This document shows positions 30,284 through 38,966 of a DNA stretch of 64,000 nt, one piece after another. How positions within the stretch are numbered: the stretch's first letter is position 1; every line of letters begins with the position of its first letter. The notes beneath the pieces were generated by a model. It worked only from the letters and a program-made list of their open reading frames with translations, was not told where the DNA came from and did no database searches. This stretch comes from Pseudomonas sputi (lineage in GTDB: Bacteria > Pseudomonadota > Gammaproteobacteria > Pseudomonadales > Pseudomonadaceae), in contig NZ_BQHI01000021.1 in NCBI RefSeq assembly GCF_021603585.1, positions 1 through 64,000 on the forward strand. Reading direction: 5' to 3'. A program made the translations under genes and the position numbers.

Positions 30284-30481
30284 TTCTTGGATCCTTGTGG
30301 GAAAACACACATAAGGCGTAAGGGTAACCCACTGGAAGACATTCAGGCCAGTCTGTGGCGAGATTGCCCCACCGGCAAAACGCCGCAGGGATGACGGCCG
30401 ATAAACGTGTCTCGGACGGCGTGCAAGGCACCGTTTCGATGACCGTTCTACATAGGCAACCCCTGCGTGGTGCTTGAAAAG

Positions 30482-31864
30482 TTAAATCACCCGCGAGAAA
30501 CGCTGGCGGTTTTGCTGTTCCAGGTACGCGTCGAACACCATGCACACCGAGCGCACCAACAGGCGCCCGGCCGGCAGCACAGTGATGCGCTCGCGATCCA
30601 GTTCGATCAGGCCGTCCTGCGCCATGCCCTGCAATTGCGGCCAGAGCGCGCCGAAGTAGCCCTGAAAATCGATGTTGAAGCGGCGCTCGATTTCGGCGAA
30701 GTCCAGGCTGAAATTGCAGATCAGTTGCTGGATCACCGCGCGACGCAGGCGGTCATCGGCGTTGCACACCAGGCCTCGGCTGGTGGCCAGTTGCGCACCG
30801 GCGAGGGTGTTCTGGTAGTGATTGAGATCGCTGCTGTTCTGGCAGTACAGATCGCCGATCTGGCTGATGGCCGACACGCCCAGACCGATCAGGTCGCAGT
30901 GACCGTGGGTGGTGTAGCCCTGGAAATTGCGTTGCAGGGTTGATTCTTCCTGGGCAATCGCCAGTTCATCGTCGGGCAGGGCGAAGTGGTCCATGCCGAT
31001 GTAGCGGTAGCCGGCGGCGGTCAGTTGTTCGATGGTCCGTTGCAGCATTTCCAGTTTCTGCGCCGGGCTCGGCAGTTCGTTGCCGTTGATCCGCCGCTGC
31101 GGCATGAAACGTTCCGGCAGGTGCGCGTAATTGAACACCGAGAGCCGGTCCGGCTGCAGGCTGATGACTTCCTCGACGGTGCGGGCGAAGTTGTCCGGAG
31201 TCTGCTTGGGCAGGCCGTAGATCAGGTCGATGTTGATCGAGCGAAATTGCAGGGTGCGCGCCGCATCGATCACGGCGCGGGTTTCTTCCAGGCTTTGCAG
31301 GCGATTGACTGCCCGTTGCACCGCCGGATCGAGGTCCTGCAGGCCGATGCTGACCCGGTTGAAACCCAGTTCGCGCAGCAGGCCCATGGTCGACCAGTCG
31401 GCTTCGCGTGGATCGATCTCGATGCCGTAATCGCCGGAGTCATCGTCCAGCAGATTGAAATGCTTGCGCAGGTGCGCCATCAACTGGCGCAACTCATCGT
31501 GGCTGAGAAAGGTCGGGGTACCGCCACCGAAGTGCAGTTGCTCGACTTTCTGCGCCGGATCAAGGTGGCAGGCGATCAGCTGGATTTCCTGTTCGAGCCG
31601 TTGCAGATACGGCAACGCTCGGCCGCGATCCTTGGTGATGACCTTGTTGCAGGCGCAGTAGTAACAAATGTTCGCGCAGAACGGCACGTGCACGTACAGC
31701 GACAACGGGCGCAGCGCCTTGCGGCTGTCGCGCAGGGCGTGGAACAGGTCGAAGGTGCCGACCTGACTGTGAAATTGCACGGCCGTCGGGTACGAGGTGT
31801 AGCGCGGCCCCGCCAGGTCGTAGCGGCGGATCAAATCGGTGTCCCAACGAATGGCGTCGAGCAT
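30482..31864 (-). CDS. hemN: Oxygen-independent coproporphyrinogen III oxidase
   Basis: A 460-aa radical-SAM enzyme that makes protoporphyrinogen IX without oxygen for haem synthesis. The SAM [4Fe-4S] motif CANICYYCAC (CxxxCxxC, about residues 62-69) follows YVHVPF. Other family segments are LHFGGGTPTFLS, GIEIDPREADW and DLIYGLPKQT. It lies 82 bp after the TauE/SafE-like gene, with a perfect FNR/ANR box in the gap. This fits anaerobic induction alongside the haem-rich cbb3 oxidases. Confidence 0.95.
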   Translation of the reverse strand: MLDAIRWDTDLIRRYDLAGPRYTSYPTAVQFHSQVGTFDLFHALRDSRKALRPLSLYVHVPFCANICYYCACNKVITKDRGRALPYLQRLEQEIQLIACHLDPAQKVEQLHFGGGTPTFLSHDELRQLMAHLRKHFNLLDDDSGDYGIEIDPREADWSTMGLLRELGFNRVSIGLQDLDPAVQRAVNRLQSLEETRAVIDAARTLQFRSINIDLIYGLPKQTPDNFARTVEEVISLQPDRLSVFNYAHLPERFMPQRRINGNELPSPAQKLEMLQRTIEQLTAAGYRYIGMDHFALPDDELAIAQEESTLQRNFQGYTTHGHCDLIGLGVSAISQIGDLYCQNSSDLNHYQNTLAGAQLATSRGLVCNADDRLRRAVIQQLICNFSLDFAEIERRFNIDFQGYFGALWPQLQGMAQDGLIELDRERITVLPAGRLLVRSVCMVFDAYLEQQNRQRFSRVI

Positions 31865-31927
31865 GCGGGCATTCCCCCGGATAGGCTGGCAGTGTGGCGA
31901 GTCTAGGGGAGGGCGCGAAAAGGCATC

Positions 31928-31941
31928 TTGATTTGCATCAA
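31928..31941. promoter_or_regulatory. ANR/FNR box upstream of hemN
   Basis: TTGATTTGCATCAA is an exact match to TTGAT-N4-ATCAA. It ends 64 bp before the hemN start codon, so an activated transcript would begin roughly 20 nt upstream of hemN. Confidence 0.9.
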
Positions 31942-31946
31942 CGGGA

Positions 31947-32630
31947 TCAGTGGCCCATCAGCCAGTGCTGGTGCGGCCCCGGCAGGGTCCAGATGCCGAA
32001 GAGGATCACCAGCAGACCACCGGCCATGCGCACGCTGCGTTTGCGCAGCAGTGAGGTGATCCGTTCGGCGGCGAGGCCGGTCGCCAGCAAGACAGGCCAT
32101 GTGCCGAGCCCGAAGGCGAGCATCAGCAAGGCACTGTCCAACGCATTGCCTTGACTGGCCGACCACAACAGCGTGCTGTAAACCAGCCCGCACGGCAGCC
32201 AGCCCCACAGTGCGCCAAGCAGCAAGGCCCGGGGCAGGCTCGACACCGGCAGCAGGCGATTGGCGACAGGTTGAATGTAGCGCCATAGCCCGCGCCCGAG
32301 GCCCTCGATGCGGGTCAGACCGCTCCACCATCCCGCCAGATACAGGCCCATGGCGATCAGCAGCAGACCGGCGAGCACCCGCATGAACAGCGCGGCAGGA
32401 CTGTTGGCCACCGCCCAACCCGCCAGCCCGATCAGCAAGCCTGCCGTGGCATAGCTGAGAATCCGCCCGAGGTTGTAGGCCAGCAGCAGACGAAAACGTC
32501 GGCTGCGTTGCTCCTTGGGGATCGCCAGGGTCAGCGCGCCCATCAAGCCCCCGCACATGCCCAGGCAATGGCCGCCGCCGAGCAGGCCGAGAATCAACGC
32601 AGACACCAGCAGTGGCGCCAGTTCAAGCAT
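31947..32630 (-). CDS. TauE/SafE-like (UreH-type) membrane protein of the cbb3 assembly cluster
   Basis: A 227-aa inner-membrane protein with about six helices. It starts MLELAPLLVSALILGLLGGG followed by HCLGMCGGLMGAL; this His/Cys/Met-rich HCxGMCGG motif is typical of the UreH/SafE-like proteins found with ccoS and may touch copper or another metal. It overlaps the end of ccoS by 8 nt. The placement next to ccoIS points to cbb3 maturation, possibly metal handling; transport activity is unproven. Confidence 0.82.
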   Translation of the reverse strand: MLELAPLLVSALILGLLGGGHCLGMCGGLMGALTLAIPKEQRSRRFRLLLAYNLGRILSYATAGLLIGLAGWAVANSPAALFMRVLAGLLLIAMGLYLAGWWSGLTRIEGLGRGLWRYIQPVANRLLPVSSLPRALLLGALWGWLPCGLVYSTLLWSASQGNALDSALLMLAFGLGTWPVLLATGLAAERITSLLRKRSVRMAGGLLVILFGIWTLPGPHQHWLMGH

Positions 32631-32835
32631 GGGGTGGCGCCTTGTCGTCCGGTTTGACCGGGTTGGCTTCGTCCACGGCGGCGGTGTGGTTCGGGTCCTG
32701 ATCGTCGAACAGGATGCTGTGGGCCGGGCCGTCGAGGTCGTCGTACTGGCCGCTGTCCACCGCCCAGAAGAAGATGTAGACGGCGATGGCCACGATCAGC
32801 AGCGCGGCCGGAATCATCACGTAGAGAGCTGGCAT
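32623..32835 (-). CDS. ccoS: cbb3 oxidase maturation protein CcoS
   Basis: A 70-aa protein: one membrane helix (MPALYVMIPAALLIVAIAVY), the conserved FFWAVDSGQYDDLDGP and SILFDDQD, then a disordered tail. CcoS is needed to insert haem and copper into the CcoN subunit. The ATG at 32835 fits family length; the longer frame to 32907 overlaps ccoI. It starts 22 bp after ccoI and overlaps the next gene by 8 nt. Confidence 0.93.
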   Translation of the reverse strand: MPALYVMIPAALLIVAIAVYIFFWAVDSGQYDDLDGPAHSILFDDQDPNHTAAVDEANPVKPDDKAPPHA

Positions 32836-32857
32836 CTGTACTCCATGCCCGCGCGGC

Positions 32858-35308
32858 TCAGGCCGGCAGCGGGCGGGTTTCTGACGAAGCGTTGACGGCC
32901 GGCGCACTCGGCAGGCGAGTCAGGCGCAGGGCGTTGAGCACCACGGTCAGGGAACTGATCGACATGCCGACGGCGGCCCACACCGGAGTGATCCAGCCGA
33001 GGGCGGCGAACGGCAACATGAGGCCATTGTACAGCGCCGCCCACAACAGGTTCTCGATGATCACCCGACGGGTGCGGCGGGCCAGCGTGAAGGCTTGCAC
33101 CAAGGCCTCGAGCCGGTTGGACAGCAGCACCGCGTCGGCACTGGTTTTCGCCAGATCGGTGGCCGAGCCCATGGCCACGCTGATGTCGGCGGCGGCCAGC
33201 ACCGGCACATCGTTGACCCCGTCGCCGAGCATCAACACCTTGCGGCCGTCCTTGTGCAGTTGTTGCAGCACTTGCAACTTGTCGTCCGGACGCAAACCGC
33301 CACGGGCCTCGTCGATGCCCAGTTCGGCGGCGACGCTGGCGACCATCGGCGAACTGTCGCCCGACAGCAGCAGCGTGCGCCAGCCGCGTGCCTTGCACGC
33401 GGCGAGCAGCGCGGGGGCGTCGTCGCGCAGCCGGTCGTCGAGGGCGAACCAGGCCAGCGGCCCCTGACGGTCACCGAGCAGCAGCCATTGCCCAGGCTCC
33501 TTCGGCATCGTCGGCACAGGCGCGCCGCTGAGAACACAGACAAAATCCGCCTGGCCGATGCGCAAGCGCTGTTCGCCGACTAACCCTTCAAGCCCCAGGC
33601 CCGGCGTGCTGTGGACGTCTTCGGCGGCCAGGGGGGCGCGTCCGAAGGCGCGGGCGATCGGGTGTTCCGAACGATTTTCCAGGGCGGCGGCGAGGCTCAG
33701 GCATTGATCGCTGTCGAGGGCACCGAGCGGGCGGATCGAACGCAGCACCAGTCGGCCTTCGGTAAGGGTGCCGGTCTTGTCGAAGATCACTGTGTCGATC
33801 TGGTTCAGACCTTCCAGCACATGGCCGCGCGTCAGCAGCAGGCCGAGTTTGTGCAGGGTGCCGGTGGCGGCGGTCAGCGCGGTCGGCGTCGCCAGTGACA
33901 GCGCGCAGGGGCAGGTCGCGACCAGCATGGCAAGGACGATCCAGAATGCCCGCGATGAATCCAGCTCCCACCACAACAGGCCGATGGCGGCTGCGGCGAT
34001 CAACGACAGCAACAGAAACCACTGCGCGGCGCGGTCGGCGATTTCCGCCAGCCGTGGTTTTTCCGCCTGGGCGCGATCGAGCAGGCGGACGATGGCCGAC
34101 AGCCGTGTGTCCTGGCCGAGCGCCTGGACCTCGACGGTCAGCGCGCTCTCCACGTTCAACGTACCGGCGGTGACGGCATCGCCCTTGGTGCGCGGTTGCG
34201 GCAGGTATTCGCCGGTCAGCACCGACTCGTCGATGCTCGACTGCCCATCGAGGATCTTGCCGTCCGCCGGCAGCACCGAGCCCGGTTGCACCAGCACCCG
34301 GTCACCGAGGCGCAGTTCGCTGAGCAGGATGCGTTCGCTCTGGCCGGCGTCGTCGAGGCGCAGGCACGAGGCCGGCAGCAGATTGACCAGTTGCGCGGTG
34401 GCCGCGGCGGTGCGTTCCCGGGCGCGGCGCTCGAGGTAGCGCCCGGCGAGCAGGAACAGCGCGAACATGCCCACTGCGTCGAAATACAGCTCGCCGACCC
34501 CGGTGATCGAGGTCCAGATCCCGGCGATATACGCCGCGCCGATCGCCAGCGACACCGAGACGTCCATGGTCAGATGGCGAGTGCGCAAATCGCGCATGGC
34601 CCCTTTGAAAAACGGTGCGCAGCTGTAGAACACGATCGGCGTGGTGAGGAACAGCGCGACCCAGCGCAGGATGGTGTGCAACTCCGGGCTGAGGTCGATG
34701 TTGAATTCCGGCCAGGTCGCCATGGTCGCCATCATCGCCTGGAACCACAGCAGCCCGGCGACCCCGAGCTGACGCAGGGCGAGGCGGTTTTCGCTGGCCA
34801 GCTGCTCGCTGGCGCGGTCGGCCTGATACGGGTGCGCGGCGTAGCCGATGTGGCGCAGTTCGCCGAGGATCTGGCTCAGTGGCAACTGAGTGTCAGCCCA
34901 GCGCACATGCAGGCGATGGTTGGACAGGTTCAGCCGCGCCTCGGCCACGGCCGGCAGGGTGCGCAGGTGTTTCTCGATCAGCCAGCCGCACGCGGCGCAA
35001 CTGATGCCCTCCATCAACAACGTGGTTTCGGCCAGTTCACCTTCGTGACGGACGAAGGGTTGCTGCACGTCGGCGCGGTCGTACAACTCAAGCTCATCGA
35101 CCAGTTGCACCGGCAGCGCTTCGGGATTGGCCGAAGCTTCGCTGCGATGCTGGTAATAGCTTTCCAGCCCACCGGCAACGATGGCTTCGGCCACCGCCTG
35201 ACAGCCCGGGCAGCAGAACTCGCGGGACTCCCCGAGCACGATGGCGGTGAAGCGGCTGCCGGACGGGACGGGCAGGGCGCAGTGGTAGCAGGGGATTGGA
35301 ATGGTCAT
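32858..35308 (-). CDS. ccoI: Copper-exporting P1B-type ATPase CcoI for cbb3 assembly
   Basis: An 816-aa membrane ATPase that delivers copper to the periplasmic side for the CuB centre of CcoN. The N-terminal Cys-rich part (CYHC, FCCPGC) is followed by a heavy-metal domain with GISCAACGW (C104, C107). The ion-binding helix has CPC near 465, the phosphorylation site is DKTGTLTEG near 507 and the hinge is GDGVNDVPVL near 694. SEHPIARAF gives the nucleotide-site HP. It follows ccoH after a REP cluster. Confidence 0.95.
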   Translation of the reverse strand: MTIPIPCYHCALPVPSGSRFTAIVLGESREFCCPGCQAVAEAIVAGGLESYYQHRSEASANPEALPVQLVDELELYDRADVQQPFVRHEGELAETTLLMEGISCAACGWLIEKHLRTLPAVAEARLNLSNHRLHVRWADTQLPLSQILGELRHIGYAAHPYQADRASEQLASENRLALRQLGVAGLLWFQAMMATMATWPEFNIDLSPELHTILRWVALFLTTPIVFYSCAPFFKGAMRDLRTRHLTMDVSVSLAIGAAYIAGIWTSITGVGELYFDAVGMFALFLLAGRYLERRARERTAAATAQLVNLLPASCLRLDDAGQSERILLSELRLGDRVLVQPGSVLPADGKILDGQSSIDESVLTGEYLPQPRTKGDAVTAGTLNVESALTVEVQALGQDTRLSAIVRLLDRAQAEKPRLAEIADRAAQWFLLLSLIAAAAIGLLWWELDSSRAFWIVLAMLVATCPCALSLATPTALTAATGTLHKLGLLLTRGHVLEGLNQIDTVIFDKTGTLTEGRLVLRSIRPLGALDSDQCLSLAAALENRSEHPIARAFGRAPLAAEDVHSTPGLGLEGLVGEQRLRIGQADFVCVLSGAPVPTMPKEPGQWLLLGDRQGPLAWFALDDRLRDDAPALLAACKARGWRTLLLSGDSSPMVASVAAELGIDEARGGLRPDDKLQVLQQLHKDGRKVLMLGDGVNDVPVLAAADISVAMGSATDLAKTSADAVLLSNRLEALVQAFTLARRTRRVIIENLLWAALYNGLMLPFAALGWITPVWAAVGMSISSLTVVLNALRLTRLPSAPAVNASSETRPLPA

Positions 35309-35321
35309 GAGGCGTTCCGAT

Positions 35322-35431
35322 GATCGTTCCCACGCTCCGCGTGGGAATGCCTCCCTGGACGCTCCGCGTCCGCTTCGGCTGGGACGCGGAGCGTCCCTGG
35401 CTGCGTGCCCACGCAGAGCGTGGGAACGATC
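35322..35431. repeat. REP-type nested inverted repeat
   Basis: The outer arms (GATCGTTCCCACGCTC... and ...GAGCGTGGGAACGATC) and the inner perfect 15-bp pair GGACGCTCCGCGTCC / GGACGCGGAGCGTCC build one long cruciform. It fills the 133-bp gap between ccoH and ccoI. Confidence 0.88.
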
Positions 35432-35441
35432 AGAGTAAGGC

Positions 35442-35981
35442 TTATTTCTTCAGGTCTTCAGCACCCTGCAGTGGCTCATCACCCAGCAACAAATCCTGGT
35501 CATGGCTGACCACTTCTTCTTCGAACATCCGCCACACGTGATCGTCCTGAGTGCCCAGCAACTCAACAAAACGCCGGCCTTCGATCTTGTCGCTCAACTG
35601 GCCGATGTAGCGGCCCTGTTCGGACTCGCTGCGGGCCAGGACGATCTTGCGATCCTTCTCCGGCTGGGTCGGCGAGATCAGGTTCAGCTCCAGGGTTTTC
35701 GGCTGGCTGTCGCCGCTCAGGCGCAGGTCGACTTCGCCGGTGACGTCATCCAGATGCACGGCGGCGCGCATTTTCAGGGTCTGCGCCAGCAGCTCACGAT
35801 CCAGCGAACGGTTGATGCCCTTGCCGGCCTCGTAGTAGTTGTCGTTGACCAGGTTGTCCGGGTTGTTCACTGCAATGGTCACCATGGACAGGGTCAGCGT
35901 TACCGAACAGGCCAGAATCCCGATGATGATCCATGGCCAAAGGTGCTTGTACCAGGGACTTGCGGTGTTTGCTGCGGGCAT
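35442..35981 (-). CDS. ccoH: FixH/CcoH family cbb3 assembly protein
   Basis: A 179-aa protein with one N-terminal membrane helix (LWPWIIIGILACSVTLTLSM) and a periplasmic domain containing NLVNDNYYEAGKGINRSLDR, the FixH signature. CcoH stabilises the cbb3 complex. The ATG at 35981 is preferred to the TTG at 35996, which lies in the end of ccoG. It directly follows ccoG (12 bp), and ccoI comes after a REP element. Confidence 0.9.
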   Translation of the reverse strand: MPAANTASPWYKHLWPWIIIGILACSVTLTLSMVTIAVNNPDNLVNDNYYEAGKGINRSLDRELLAQTLKMRAAVHLDDVTGEVDLRLSGDSQPKTLELNLISPTQPEKDRKIVLARSESEQGRYIGQLSDKIEGRRFVELLGTQDDHVWRMFEEEVVSHDQDLLLGDEPLQGAEDLKK

Positions 35982-35992
35982 GTTCAGTTCTC

Positions 35993-37411
35993 TCAACGAT
36001 TTTGTGGGCCGATGAACCGGCTCTTGGCTTCTACGTGAACGCTGTCGTCATCGGCATCCTTGAGGATGAATTTCACCTCGTTGGTGCTCGACGGCAATTG
36101 TTCGGGCGCGCTCGACAGTTCGACCGGCATGCTGAAGATTTCCCCGGCCGGTACTTTGATCTCGCGCTTGCCTTGCAGGCGCAGATCCGGCAGACCGGCG
36201 GCTTCCAGCACGTAGGTGTGGTCGCGCTGATCCTTGTTCATGATCTTCAGGCTGTAGACGTTTTCGATCCGGCCTTCAGCGTTTTCGCGGTACAGCACGC
36301 GGTCCTTGCTGACGTCGAAACCCACCAGCGAGCGCATGAAGAAGGCTGTCACCAACAGGCTGATCATCGCCAGCAGCACCACGGCATAACCGATCAGGCG
36401 CGGCCGCAGTTTATGGGTTTTCTGTCCGGACAAGTTGTGTTCGGTGGTGTAGCTGATCAGCCCGCGCGGGTAATCCATCTTGTCCATGATGCTGTCGCAG
36501 GCGTCGATGCACGCGGCACAACCGATGCACTCGATCTGCAGGCCGTCGCGGATGTCGATGCCGGTCGGGCAAACCTGGACGCACATGGTGCAGTCGATGC
36601 AATCGCCCAGGCCCTGGGCCTTGTAGTCGACGCCTTTCTTGCGCGGGCCACGGCTTTCGCCGCGACGCGGATCGTAGGAAACGATCAGTGTGTCCTTGTC
36701 GAACATCACGCTCTGGAAGCGCGCATACGGACACATGTAGATACACACCTGCTCACGCAGCCAGCCGGCGTTGCCGTAGGTGGCGAGGGTGAAGAAACCG
36801 ACCCAGAAATACGACCAGCCATCGGCCTGGCCGGTGAAGAATTCAATCACCAGTTCGCGGATCGGCGAGAAGTAGCCGACGAAGGTCATGCCGGTGACAA
36901 AGCCGATCAGCAGCCACAACGCGTGCTTGGCAAATTTGCGCAGGAACTTGTTGGCGCTCATCGGCGCCTTGTCGAGCTTGATGCGCTGATTGCGGTCACC
37001 TTCGGTGACCTTTTCGCACCACATGAAAATCCACGTCCACACGCTTTGTGGGCAGGTGTAACCACACCAGACCCGGCCCGCATATACGGTGATGAAGAAC
37101 AGACCGAACGCGGCAATGATCAGCAGCCCGGAAAGCAGAATGAAATCCTGCGGCCAGAACGTGGCGCCGAAGATGAAGAACTTGCGCTCCGGCAGGTTCC
37201 ACCACACGGCCTGATGGCCGCCCCAGTTCAGCCAGACCGTTCCGAAATACAGCAGGAACAGTGCAGCGCCGCCCATCATCCGCAGATTGCGGAACAGACC
37301 GGTGAATGCACGGGTGTAGATTTTTTCTCGAGAGGCGTAAAGGTCGACGCTGTTGTTCGCGTTCTTGCTGGGTGGCGTGACGTCGTGTACCGGAATCTGG
37401 TTGCTCATCAT
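35993..37411 (-). CDS. ccoG: CcoG (FixG/RdxA) cupric reductase for cbb3 assembly
   Basis: A 472-aa membrane protein that reduces Cu(II) for oxidase assembly. Helices at about 38-60, 82-105, 158-180 and 195-220 surround the segment WCGYTCPQSVWTWIF. Two ferredoxin-type clusters follow: CIDCTMCVQVCP and CIGCAACIDACD. A final helix leads to a periplasmic Ig-like domain. A second Met at residue 2 makes 37408 an alternative start. It heads the ccoGHIS group; a 466-bp gap and a metallophosphoesterase gene separate it from ccoP1. Confidence 0.95.
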   Translation of the reverse strand: MMSNQIPVHDVTPPSKNANNSVDLYASREKIYTRAFTGLFRNLRMMGGAALFLLYFGTVWLNWGGHQAVWWNLPERKFFIFGATFWPQDFILLSGLLIIAAFGLFFITVYAGRVWCGYTCPQSVWTWIFMWCEKVTEGDRNQRIKLDKAPMSANKFLRKFAKHALWLLIGFVTGMTFVGYFSPIRELVIEFFTGQADGWSYFWVGFFTLATYGNAGWLREQVCIYMCPYARFQSVMFDKDTLIVSYDPRRGESRGPRKKGVDYKAQGLGDCIDCTMCVQVCPTGIDIRDGLQIECIGCAACIDACDSIMDKMDYPRGLISYTTEHNLSGQKTHKLRPRLIGYAVVLLAMISLLVTAFFMRSLVGFDVSKDRVLYRENAEGRIENVYSLKIMNKDQRDHTYVLEAAGLPDLRLQGKREIKVPAGEIFSMPVELSSAPEQLPSSTNEVKFILKDADDDSVHVEAKSRFIGPQNR

Positions 37412-37877
37412 TGCATCCCACGGCAGTGGAAAAATGCCTCGGTCGATACGTGCCGACCGGGGTCAAAAGGGGTGTTGCAGTGGCCCAATGATACGCCTGT
37501 CATGCCGACGAACGGGTGCGACCTTTGGTCGCGTTGGGCAAAATCAATTGATGGTGTAGTGACTTGAATCAATTGACTTGTGGGAGATCGCCATTTTTTG
37601 CTCGGCCGATGATTGAGTCTAGGCGATCCGTCGTCGTTGCGCTGTCGGATGATCCGCATGGCCGAAATCCAGCTCTTCGCTGTCCGGTTGCCCGTCGTCA
37701 GACTTCGAGAAAACTGGTTGAAACAAGAAACATTGATTTCTGTTGTTTGCATGTTTGAAACAAGTTCATTTAATTGCTGCTCTGGTCTGCTTTGAAAGAT
37801 TCCGTTTGATCGAATATGTTTGCGCCTGGCGATATTCAATCGTCAGTTTTATTTAAGTTGAATGGAGTTTCAATGTT
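37412..37877. promoter_or_regulatory. 466-bp intergenic region between ccoG and the metallophosphoesterase gene
   Basis: No gene seen. It must hold divergent promoters. The ccoG-proximal part has an imperfect FNR-like site, TTGACCCCGGTC on the minus strand (37455-37466). The middle has an exact 10-bp repeat, AATCAATTGA at 37542-37551 and 37567-37576, 25 bp apart. The last 200 bp are clearly more AT-rich than the flanks, suggesting acquired DNA. A GGAG site stands about 10 nt before the ATG at 37878. Confidence 0.5.
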
Positions 37878-38882
37878 ATGGCTTTTAAAGGAGTTGTAAA
37901 GTTTCTGCTGGGCGTCTGTTTGATTTGTTCTGTTGCTTTGGCTCATGCCATCGAGAGTGCTCCACGGCATCTGGTGTTCGCCTCCGATACGCAATATCCG
38001 TGGACTGACAAGAGTGACAGCGGAGAGCCGGAGAACGGTACGGATTTCGAAAAACGTGCCAAGTGGCTGGTGGACAGCCAGTTGGGCAGTATCGCCGGGT
38101 TTCGAAATGCCCACGGGGGGCAGGCGAAAGTCCCGTTGATGATCAATGGTGACATTACGGCGTTCGGCCACGGTTGGCAGCGCTCGTATATGAAATCGGC
38201 CCTGGAGAAATACTTCAAGGGCGACTACCTGTATGGTCTGGGTAATCATGATTACGAGAATAACGTGGATGACTGTTTCACTAATAGTTGTGCTGCCGGC
38301 AGTATTGTCGAATTCAAGGAGCATCATTTGAACAAGGTGGATAACTTTGACCTCAAGGTGACAGGTGGTTTTCTTGATATTCTTTATTCGGGCAGTCTCG
38401 CGTACTCGAAAGATGTAGGGGACGTGCATTTGGTGCAGCTCAACAATGAACCCACCTACACAACAAAGATTTCTCATGTGTTGAACCCGACGACCTTCAA
38501 CATCACCAGTGCCCTGGACTGGCTTGAAACGGATTTGAGGGTCGCGCGGGCGTCGGGTTACGCCATCATCATCAACATGCACAAGTGGGATCGCTGGCAA
38601 GGGGGCTGGCAACAGGAGCAGCGCTTTCTGGACATGATCGAGAAGTATGAGGTCACCGCCATCTTTGCAGGTCACTACCACACGCGAGGGGGAGGCAAGC
38701 GCTGGATGGGTAAGGTGCCGATGTTTCTCAGCGGCGCAACGTCTCAGCAGACGTACCTGACGGCCAGCCTCTCGGATGATCGCAAGCAACTGCACGTCAA
38801 TCTGATCGAGAACAATGATTGGCAAAAGCCGTATTTCGTGGACACGGTTCCGGTGAAGTCCATCTGGACGAGTCGCCCATAA
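37878..38882 (+). CDS. Secreted calcineurin-like metallophosphoesterase
   Basis: A 334-aa protein with a signal peptide (MAFKGVVKFLLGVCLICSVA, cut after AHA). Metallophosphoesterase motifs appear in order: FASDTQ, INGDITAFGHG, GLGNHDYENN, INMHKWD and FAGHYHTRGGG, so the two-metal site looks complete. The substrate is unknown; phosphodiester, nucleotide or protein phosphate are possible. It is transcribed opposite to all cco genes around it and ends at a two-way terminator. Its AT-rich upstream region suggests a late insertion into the cco cluster. Confidence 0.82.
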   Translation: MAFKGVVKFLLGVCLICSVALAHAIESAPRHLVFASDTQYPWTDKSDSGEPENGTDFEKRAKWLVDSQLGSIAGFRNAHGGQAKVPLMINGDITAFGHGWQRSYMKSALEKYFKGDYLYGLGNHDYENNVDDCFTNSCAAGSIVEFKEHHLNKVDNFDLKVTGGFLDILYSGSLAYSKDVGDVHLVQLNNEPTYTTKISHVLNPTTFNITSALDWLETDLRVARASGYAIIINMHKWDRWQGGWQQEQRFLDMIEKYEVTAIFAGHYHTRGGGKRWMGKVPMFLSGATSQQTYLTASLSDDRKQLHVNLIENNDWQKPYFVDTVPVKSIWTSRP

Positions 38883-38912
38883 ACATTTTCGGTCGATCAA
38901 GGGGCTGAAACA

Positions 38913-38951
38913 AAAAGGCCCCGCCAATGAGAATTGGCGGGGCCTTTTTTG
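38913..38951. terminator. Bidirectional terminator between the metallophosphoesterase gene and ccoP1
   Basis: AAAAAGGCCCCGCCAAT pairs with ATTGGCGGGGCCTTTTT around GAGA: a perfect 17-bp stem with A and T runs on both sides. It serves both convergent units. Confidence 0.95.
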
Positions 38952-38966
38952 CTTCAAGCTTGGGCC

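Noticed and set aside
35933-37567. 544-codon plus-strand open frame opposite ccoG
   Set aside because: Antisense to a gene with clear ferredoxin motifs; composition is His/Gln-rich as expected for a shadow frame.
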